From: Candidatus Falkowbacteria bacterium HGW-Falkowbacteria-2
Lineage (GTDB): Bacteria > Patescibacteriota > Patescibacteriia > Patescibacteriales > UBA12465
Reading direction: 5' to 3'
NCBI GenBank assembly: GCA_002841655.1
Contig: PHAH01000022.1
Coordinates: forward strand, 1 to 10,250
Length of the DNA stretch: 10,250 bases
Shown here: piece after piece, positions 6,251 to 10,250 of the stretch
How positions within the stretch are numbered: the stretch's first letter is position 1
How the letters are laid out: each line of letters opens with the position of its first letter
Notes under the pieces: generated by a model
What the model was told of the DNA's origin: nothing
The model's input: the letters and a program-made list of their open reading frames with translations, nothing else
The model's database searches: none
Made by a program: the position numbers and the translations under genes

Positions 6251-7063
6251 ATGCTTGATATCATTGCCTGGGTCTTAGCCGGCCTTTCTTTAATCGTCAT
6301 CCTAATCATCATTATCCGCAAGTTTCCTGCCTTGGCGATTTTGAACGTAGAAAATATTCCGGGGGAAAAAGAGGCAAAATTTAAAGAAAAAATTATTCGT
6401 CAGCGCCTAGAGCGTGATGTTAGTCGCGTCAGTTCCGCTGTCAGCAAGGCTAAGCGCCGCTTAGGCTTGCTATTTAGCAGCGTTCTAAAGCATCGCTATC
6501 AACGACTAGCGAAGTTGAGAGATGACTTACGTCGTCAGAAGAAGTTGAGTTTCTCGGAGAAGCGTGAGCGCATTGAGAATTTATTTGCTGCCGCCAAGGC
6601 CGCCATTAGTGAAGATAACTTTGAAGAAGCTGAGAAGAAGTTAATTGAAATTATTAGCCTTGATGCCAAAAGGTTATCTGCTTTCCTTGATTTGGGAGAA
6701 AGCTATCGTTTGCGCAAGAGTTTTCGTGAAGCTAAAGAGACACTTGAGCATGCCCTGAAGCTTGCTCATCAGTTGCGCCGCGATCCTGAGATGCTTGAAG
6801 GAATAGTTGTTTCTGAAATCCGCTTCTCATTGGCCCGGGTTAGCTACGAACTCGGATTAATGGACGAAGCCCTGGAATATACAAGGCAAGCACTTGATGC
6901 AGAGCCGAACAATCCGCGCTACCTTGATTTAATTTTAGATTTAAGTATAATGAGAAAAGATAAAAATTTAGCCAAGAGTTCCTGGGAAAAATTATCTGCT
7001 GCCAATCCAGATAACAAGAAATTACCGGAATGGCTCGCAAGAATTGAAGCACTCGAAGAATAG
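6251..7063 (+). CDS. Membrane-anchored TPR-repeat protein
   Basis: This 270-aa protein has one N-terminal transmembrane helix (about 4-22) followed by a basic linker (RKFP), which suggests that the rest is cytoplasmic. Residues 40-100 are strongly charged and probably a long helix or coiled coil (KRR, KHRYQRL, RRQKK). From about 107 to 256 there are three to four tetratricopeptide-like repeats; the clearest are 107-140 (DNFEEAEKKLIEIISLD), 141-175 (SFREAKETLEHALKLA) and 187-222 (GLMDEALEYTRQALDAEPNNP). TPRs bind other proteins, so a scaffold role at the membrane is likely but the partner is unknown. It is the last protein gene of the epimerase-tpiA operon, 3 nt after tpiA, and its stop is 10 nt before a tRNA gene. 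Confidence 0.85.
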   Translation: MLDIIAWVLAGLSLIVILIIIIRKFPALAILNVENIPGEKEAKFKEKIIRQRLERDVSRVSSAVSKAKRRLGLLFSSVLKHRYQRLAKLRDDLRRQKKLSFSEKRERIENLFAAAKAAISEDNFEEAEKKLIEIISLDAKRLSAFLDLGESYRLRKSFREAKETLEHALKLAHQLRRDPEMLEGIVVSEIRFSLARVSYELGLMDEALEYTRQALDAEPNNPRYLDLILDLSIMRKDKNLAKSSWEKLSAANPDNKKLPEWLARIEALEE

Positions 7064-7073
7064 CGAGGGAACT

Positions 7074-7146
7074 GCCGTTTTAGCTCAGTTGGTAGAGCAT
7101 CTCCATGGTAAGGAGAAGGTCTCGGGTTCAAATCCCGAAAACGGCT
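7074..7146 (+). tRNA. trnT: tRNA-Thr (anticodon GGU)
   Basis: A full cloverleaf folds without mismatch. The acceptor stem GCCGTTT/AAACGGC (7074-7080 with 7139-7145), D stem GCTC/GAGC and T stem TCGGG/CCCGA all pair. The anticodon stem TCTCC/GGAGA encloses the loop ATGGTAA (7105-7111), so the anticodon is GGT (7107-7109), reading ACC/ACU. The variable loop is 5 nt and the T loop reads TTCAAAT. The discriminator base is T and CCA is not encoded (CACA follows), so CCA must be added enzymatically. No promoter is visible in the 10 nt separating it from the TPR gene, so it is probably cut from the operon transcript. Confidence 0.97.
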
Positions 7147-7159
7147 CACATAAAAAAAG

Positions 7160-7190
7160 AACCATCCTTTAAAGTGAGGATGGTTTTTTT
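7160..7190 (+). terminator. Strong, probably bidirectional terminator after tRNA-Thr
   Basis: The 9-bp stem AACCATCCT/AGGATGGTT (7160-7168 with 7177-7185) has an 8-nt loop. It is flanked by an A-run (7152-7158) and a T-run (7184-7190), so either strand gives hairpin plus U-tract. It separates the tRNA operon from the convergent 147-aa gene, whose stop is at 7198-7200. Confidence 0.92.
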
Positions 7191-7197
7191 ATTTTTT

Positions 7198-7641
7198 CTA
7201 CTGATGGATAATGTCCAAGATGGTTTGTATAGACTTGGCGCCCTTTATTTTGATAAGGGACGGTCCGACAGTATAGATTTTTAAACGATTATTCTTCGAT
7301 GCCTCAATGTGATGCATCAGCGATTTTATGCCTGAGCCAGGTGAGGGCTCGTCGTCAGGGAGTTCATCGTATTTTACGATAAGTACGTCTGCTTCTTTTA
7401 GTTTTTTTGAGAATTCAGGCAGACCATTAAAGTAGCCGCCAAAAGCTGACCAGCTAACGCCACGATCTAGCTCAATCATTAACTGCTTATGAATGCTATC
7501 ACCAGCGCTGTATGGCCCGGCTTTTACATATCCTGTTTCAGACTCTGTCGAGTCATAGTAGACGATACGTAGATTTGTTTTTGCTTGCCTTTGTTCGCGC
7601 GAACGCCTTTTTTCTCTTTGCCTTGTTTCACACTGTCTCAT
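7198..7641 (-). CDS. Unrecognised 147-aa protein, possible degenerate receiver-like fold
   Basis: I do not recognise this protein. The first 22 residues are very basic (RQREKRRSREQRQAK), as in a nucleic-acid-binding tail. From 24 on the pattern alternates beta and alpha: LRIVYYD (24-30), ADVLIVKYDE (84-93), GIKSLMHHIEA (104-114), LKIYTVG (120-126) and SIQTILDIIH (137-146). That order resembles a response-regulator receiver, with Asp92 near the phosphoacceptor position, but the acidic pocket and the Thr/Lys signature are not clear, so this is only a fold guess. It has no signal peptide or membrane helix. It is a single-gene unit on the minus strand: a candidate promoter lies upstream, and the terminator after tRNA-Thr follows its stop on the minus strand. 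No SD is seen before the ATG. Confidence 0.6.
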   Translation of the reverse strand: MRQCETRQREKRRSREQRQAKTNLRIVYYDSTESETGYVKAGPYSAGDSIHKQLMIELDRGVSWSAFGGYFNGLPEFSKKLKEADVLIVKYDELPDDEPSPGSGIKSLMHHIEASKNNRLKIYTVGPSLIKIKGAKSIQTILDIIHQ

Positions 7642-7683
7642 TTGTTCTTAGTATTTGTTAAAGAATTGGTGGATTGCCCCTTC

Positions 7684-7712
7684 ATGGTATAATTTAAATT
7701 ATTTTATGTCAA
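7684..7712 (-). promoter_or_regulatory. Candidate promoter for the 147-aa gene
   Basis: On the minus strand a consensus TTGACA (7712-7707) is followed after 17 nt by TACCAT (7689-7684), a 4/6 match to the -10. A perfect TATAAT on the plus strand (7688-7693) overlaps it but has no good -35. The stretch 7642-7932 (291 nt, AT-rich) otherwise holds only the SPFH promoter and leader; I see no other gene in it. Confidence 0.45.
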
Positions 7713-7793
7713 GGCTAGTACTCTAATTAGTTTGGTGAATTTAGTGTATTATTAAATAAAAAAAGTGAGTAAGTGAGGCTAAAGTAAGCAGTA

Positions 7794-7822
7794 TTGACAT
7801 TTTTACTAAAATATGCTAGTAT
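7794..7822 (+). promoter_or_regulatory. Promoter of the SPFH gene
   Basis: TTGACA (7794-7799), a 17-nt spacer and an extended -10 (TGC then TAGTAT, 7814-7822) predict a start near 7829 and a leader of about 104 nt. A second TATAAT at 7840-7845 has no matching -35. Confidence 0.75.
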
Positions 7823-7897
7823 ATAAGGTCATATAGTCGTATAATAGACGGCAAGTGACAAGAACATTTACAATTAGTATTCACCCTAAAACAAGGA

Positions 7898-7925
7898 CCC
7901 TCAGACGAGTAAAGTAAGTCTAGGG
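7898..7925 (+). promoter_or_regulatory. Hairpin covering the SPFH ribosome-binding site
   Basis: CCCT plus AGAC (7898-7901, 7903-7906) can pair with GTCT plus AGGG (7918-7925), with one bulged C and an 11-nt loop. The AGGG at 7922-7925 is the only SD candidate for ATG 7933 (7-nt spacer), so this fold would hide it. A second CCCT at 7884-7887 could compete for the same AGGG. Confidence 0.45.
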
Positions 7926-7932
7926 ATAAGTA

Positions 7933-8895
7933 ATGGAAAATGTAACAAACTTTATTGCAGATTATTACCCACAAATTTTCGGACTGACACTTCTGGTGTA
8001 TCTGATAAGCGGAGTTGTAGTAGTCAGAGAGAATCACGCGGTCGTAGTTGAGCTGTTTGGCAAATTCTGGAAAGTATTTGAGCCCGGTTTAAACTGGCGA
8101 CCATCACTATTCTCTAAAATTGCCCATAACGTCTTCACGGGAACGTTTCCTTATGATCTGGACTTAGGAGGTGAAGGTCTGGGCGGAGATGCTGTCGAAT
8201 TTAAAGATGAATCAGCTAACGTCTTCGTAATTATCCAATTTGTAATCGTAGACCCTAAATTAGCTGCCTATGCAGCTAAGGACCCGCCTTCGTTTATTCG
8301 GATGGTGCAAGACTTGTTTGATTCAGTGGTACGTGGCTTTCTTGGCGGCTTTAAAGTAATGGAAGCCGACAAGCTTAAGAACACATTTACCCTCGACGTA
8401 ATTGCTCAAGGGGTAAGACTGAAAAAAACTCAAACTCCCAAGGCTATTAAGGATACACTCTTCGGTCAAAAATTAGCTCAGTGGGGCGTTGTTCCCACTC
8501 TAATTAGCATCCAGGACATTGGATTGCCTGAGAGAATCATGGCTCAGATGCGCCGCACAATGCAGGTTGCTAAGGATCTGGAAATTGCTGAAGCAGAAAT
8601 CAAGGTCGCTGAGGCCGAAGCTGCTAAGGCACTTGTTGTGGCTGAAAACAGCAAACAGATTGAAGTAATCTCTGCCGAAGGTCGGAAGAAAGCGACTGAA
8701 ATGATGGCAGAGGCAACGGCTTTACGGATTCAGAAGCTAATAGAGCAGGGAGTTGATCCCAATCAAGCTTCGCAACTAGTTGCAGATCTTGAAAACGTCG
8801 AAGCTCTTAAACGAGCAGGTAATGTTACTTGGATTGGTGGCAACACTGATCTTGCAAAGCTTGGCGCACACATTGGCGCTGGAATGAATAAATGA
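7933..8895 (+). CDS. SPFH/band-7 (stomatin/prohibitin-like) membrane protein
   Basis: SPFH proteins form oligomeric membrane scaffolds that organise lipids, proteases or envelope complexes. This 320-aa protein has an N-terminal membrane helix (about 12-31), then the typical band-7 start ENHAVVVELFGKFWKVFEPGLNW (33-55, split by turns), a mixed beta/alpha SPFH domain to about 200, and an Ala/Glu-rich coiled coil (about 200-265, with AEAEIKVAEAEAAKA). The tail 296-320 is Gly-rich (WIGGNTD). Length fits the stomatin/flotillin-like range. The usual bacterial partner NfeD is not adjacent. Instead a Pro/Thr-rich three-helix membrane protein follows after 24 nt with no intervening terminator, so the two are probably co-expressed. 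Expression starts from a good promoter with a structured leader. Exact subfamily and client are unknown. Confidence 0.92.
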   Translation: MENVTNFIADYYPQIFGLTLLVYLISGVVVVRENHAVVVELFGKFWKVFEPGLNWRPSLFSKIAHNVFTGTFPYDLDLGGEGLGGDAVEFKDESANVFVIIQFVIVDPKLAAYAAKDPPSFIRMVQDLFDSVVRGFLGGFKVMEADKLKNTFTLDVIAQGVRLKKTQTPKAIKDTLFGQKLAQWGVVPTLISIQDIGLPERIMAQMRRTMQVAKDLEIAEAEIKVAEAEAAKALVVAENSKQIEVISAEGRKKATEMMAEATALRIQKLIEQGVDPNQASQLVADLENVEALKRAGNVTWIGGNTDLAKLGAHIGAGMNK

Positions 8896-8919
8896 GTATA
8901 AACTAAAAAAGACACAGTC

Positions 8920-9660
8920 ATGGCAAATTTTTTTCCAACAACACCAACCCCGGCGCCACCAGCTCCAGGACCAACCCCAACGCCGGTGGCCCCAGCAACG
9001 CCACCGACAACGCCACCGACAACGCCACCGACAACAGCAACACCAACACCAACACCAACACCAACACCAGCAACGCCGACGAATCCTACACCAGAACCAG
9101 TAAAGCCACTCACCCTTAAGGACGTATTGACCATTCTGGGAGCAATGGTATTTGCTTTTGTCACTTACATTTTGGCACGAGTAATTATGCCTGATAACAT
9201 CGAGTGGTGGGCAAGGGAACTATTTGCTTTGGTGATTGCAGGAGGTCTACTAGCTGGCATTGGTCAGGCAGTTGACAAACGAACAGCTTACGCTAAATCG
9301 GTTGCAACTTTCTTGTTTGTTGTGTTTGCCTATTTCATGATCACTGGCTACGCTGAAAATGTCGATTCAACCCCAATTGCTTCTAAGAAAATAGCGGCAA
9401 CAGTTCTTTCGGAAGGTGTAAATCTCTTTGATTTACAGCCAGGCGAAAGCACGGGCTGGCTAACCTTCAAAGAGGGGACAAAAAGTACGTATAGTGTTGC
9501 TTCAGAGTCGTATGAATATCACATGTATTATTCAGACGGCACCGATTATGTGGGAGCAGAAAATTCAACTATTCCCCAAAAAAAACACTCGGTATTCTAT
9601 GTCTTAAGCACATCGAAAGAGAGACAAATCGTTAAGATTACGGTCACACGAATCATTTAG
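8920..9660 (+). CDS. Pro/Thr-rich membrane protein with three helices and a C-terminal extracytoplasmic domain
   Basis: I do not recognise a named family for this 246-aa protein. Residues 6-60 are almost entirely Pro, Thr and Ala with TP and TPP repeats. Hydrophobic helices follow at about 68-88, 101-118 and 126-145, and then about 100 residues rich in Ser, Tyr and Val that look beta-stranded and end in KITVTRII. By the positive-inside rule (Lys62 and Lys67 before helix 1, DKR at 119-121 after helix 2) the Pro/Thr tail is cytoplasmic and the C-terminal domain lies outside; this is inference. No SD precedes ATG 8920. It shares a transcript with the SPFH gene and ends at a clear terminator, suggesting that the two products work together at the membrane. 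Confidence 0.8.
   Translation: MANFFPTTPTPAPPAPGPTPTPVAPATPPTTPPTTPPTTATPTPTPTPTPATPTNPTPEPVKPLTLKDVLTILGAMVFAFVTYILARVIMPDNIEWWARELFALVIAGGLLAGIGQAVDKRTAYAKSVATFLFVVFAYFMITGYAENVDSTPIASKKIAATVLSEGVNLFDLQPGESTGWLTFKEGTKSTYSVASESYEYHMYYSDGTDYVGAENSTIPQKKHSVFYVLSTSKERQIVKITVTRII
9001..9036 (+). repeat. Three tandem 12-nt repeats (TPPT coding)
   Basis: CCACCGACAACG occurs three times in direct succession, with one base changed at the end of the last copy. It encodes Thr-Pro-Pro-Thr units in the cytoplasmic tail of the membrane protein. The unit is a multiple of three, so copy-number change would alter length without a frameshift. Confidence 0.9.
9040..9069 (+). repeat. Five tandem 6-nt repeats (Thr-Pro coding)
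   Basis: ACACCA is repeated five times, encoding (Thr-Pro)5 at residues 41-50 of the same protein. It is near-identical at DNA level, so recent slippage expansion is likely. Confidence 0.9.
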
Positions 9661-9692
9661 TACGGCTGACTAATCTTTTAGTTATGAACTAT

Positions 9693-9722
9693 GAGGTCGC
9701 AAAACATGCGGCCTCTTTTTTT
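9693..9722 (+). terminator. Terminator of the SPFH module
   Basis: The 8-bp stem GAGGTCGC/GCGGCCTC (9693-9700 with 9708-9715, one G-U pair) has a 7-nt loop and is followed by seven T. Confidence 0.92.
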
Positions 9723-9738
9723 ATTAAGTAATCGTTGC

Positions 9739-9755
9739 TATAATTAAAGTATAAT
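9739..9755 (+). promoter_or_regulatory. Promoter elements of the pilin-like gene
   Basis: An extended -10, TGC plus TATAAT (9736-9744), and a second TATAAT (9750-9755) lie just before ATG 9768. Predicted starts are near 9751 and 9762, leaving leaders of about 17 or 6 nt with no SD. There is no convincing -35. Confidence 0.5.
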
Positions 9756-9767
9756 ATTTTATACAAT

Positions 9768-10163
9768 ATGAAGAAATTAGTAGCTAGTGTTTTTTTATTA
9801 AATTTACTGTTTTTTTCCCCCTCAGTAATAGCCCAAACATCAGTCGATGATTCCAATGGGGGCAACCAAGGTACAGACAATAGTGTGCCTTACGTACCCA
9901 CGCCTATCGTGCTCGACAACCCCCTAGAAGTCTCTTCTCCTCAGGTTCTCATTGCCCGCATCATCAACAACGTGCTAGGTGTCGTTGGCACCTTGGCGCT
10001 GGTCATGTTTATCTACGGCGGCTTAATCTGGATGACCTCCTCGGGAAGTTCTGAAAAGGTGAAGCAGGGACGAGATATTATCCTCTGGTCAGTAATCGGT
10101 CTAGTAGTTATATTTTCCGCCTATACAATTGTCCGCTTCGTTATTCAAGGAATAGGGGCTTAA
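9768..10163 (+). CDS. Secreted two-helix pilin-like protein (TrbC/VirB2-like, CPR type)
   Basis: This 131-aa protein has an N-terminal signal peptide (MKK, hydrophobic core 4-16, probable cleavage after Ala22 in SVIA), an Asn/Ser/Pro-rich spacer (23-60) and two membrane helices (about 68-89 and 103-127). A short polar, basic loop, SSGSSEKVKQGRD (91-103), joins the helices. The pattern GTLALVMFIYGGLIWMTSSG followed by ILWSVIGLVVIFSAYTIVRFV is typical of the abundant small 'pilin' proteins of CPR bacteria, which resemble TrbC/VirB2 major pilins of type IV secretion systems. Assembly into a pilus is not shown by sequence. It is a single-gene unit with its own promoter and terminator. No other secretion gene is in the window. 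Confidence 0.85.
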   Translation: MKKLVASVFLLNLLFFSPSVIAQTSVDDSNGGNQGTDNSVPYVPTPIVLDNPLEVSSPQVLIARIINNVLGVVGTLALVMFIYGGLIWMTSSGSSEKVKQGRDIILWSVIGLVVIFSAYTIVRFVIQGIGA

Positions 10164-10176
10164 TCAACAATTTCTG

Positions 10177-10209
10177 AGCCTCAAGTGCATTTGTGTCTTG
10201 AGGCTTTTT
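10177..10209 (+). terminator. Terminator after the pilin-like gene
   Basis: The 9-bp stem AGCCTCAAG/CTTGAGGCT (10177-10185 with 10197-10205) has an 11-nt loop and is followed by a T-run to 10209. It lies 14 nt after the stop codon. Confidence 0.92.
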
Positions 10210-10211
10210 AT

Positions 10212-10239
10212 TTGACAATTACCGGAAATTTTATATAAT
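10212..10239 (+). promoter_or_regulatory. Strong promoter for a gene beyond the window
   Basis: A perfect TTGACA (10212-10217), a 16-nt spacer and a perfect TATAAT (10234-10239) start only 3 nt after the preceding terminator's T-run. The gene served lies to the right and is not visible. Confidence 0.85.
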
Positions 10240-10250
10240 GGAAACAGCCT

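Noticed and set aside
7074..7200. tRNA-Thr 3' end as an integration site, with the orphan gene as cargo
   Set aside because: No second copy of the tRNA 3' end, no integrase and no flanking repeat is visible in the window.
8893..8895. Recoded UGA (Gly), as in some CPR lineages
   Set aside because: TGA ends the SPFH gene at a sensible length, and the other genes have no internal TGA, so the standard bacterial code fits.
8763..9164. Minus-strand Gly/Val-rich 133-aa frame resembling a PE-PGRS-type protein
   Set aside because: It is the mirror of the Pro/Thr repeats of the plus-strand membrane protein and also runs over the SPFH C-terminus. It has no SD or promoter.

Overview
The window looks like part of a chromosome of a small-genome candidate-phyla (CPR/Patescibacteria-type) bacterium. 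This is an inference from three things: gene content (a two-helix TrbC/VirB2-like 'pilin', an SPFH protein next to a Pro/Thr-rich membrane protein, small orphan proteins), gene junctions that often lack a Shine-Dalgarno (SD) sequence, and tightly packed genes with sharp hairpin terminators. TGA is used as a stop (SPFH gene), so the UGA=Gly code of some CPR lineages does not apply. No mobile element, CRISPR array or phage gene was seen.

Layout: (1) 1-1609, plus strand: 3' end of enolase, an intact but catalytically stripped phosphoglycerate-mutase-like protein starting 1 nt after it, and a 68-aa orphan with a good SD, closed by a terminator. (2) 1672-4137, minus strand: gyrB followed by a DUF212/divergent-PAP2 membrane protein 3 nt downstream. 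The gyrB leader has a strong SD with no ATG near it and a weak hairpin with a U-tract. (3) 4138-4576: divergent promoter region. Back to back with the gyrB promoter, a near-consensus promoter drives a short transcript of about 245 nt that ends at its own terminator and holds a 57-aa Lys/Pro- and Cys/His-rich ORF. (4) 4577-7190, plus strand: UDP-sugar epimerase, triose-phosphate isomerase and a membrane-anchored TPR protein, each 3 nt apart, then tRNA-Thr(GGU) 10 nt after the last stop and a strong, probably bidirectional terminator. (5) 7198-7641, minus strand: an unrecognised 147-aa protein. (6) 7642-9722: AT-rich control region, SPFH/band-7 protein and a Pro/Thr-rich three-helix membrane protein, then a terminator. 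(7) 9739-10250: a signal-peptide-bearing two-helix pilin-like protein with its own promoter and terminator, then a near-perfect promoter facing out of the window.

How the genes fit together: enolase and triose-phosphate isomerase are central glycolytic enzymes. The phosphoglycerate-mutase relative between them has kept the fold and the position beside enolase but lost five of seven metal ligands and the whole phosphotransferase domain. It is the most unusual item here, because it cannot be a normal mutase. The epimerase supplies UDP-sugars for envelope glycans. The right-hand third is envelope-directed: the SPFH protein and its Pro/Thr-rich neighbour form a likely two-gene membrane module, and the pilin-like protein is exported.
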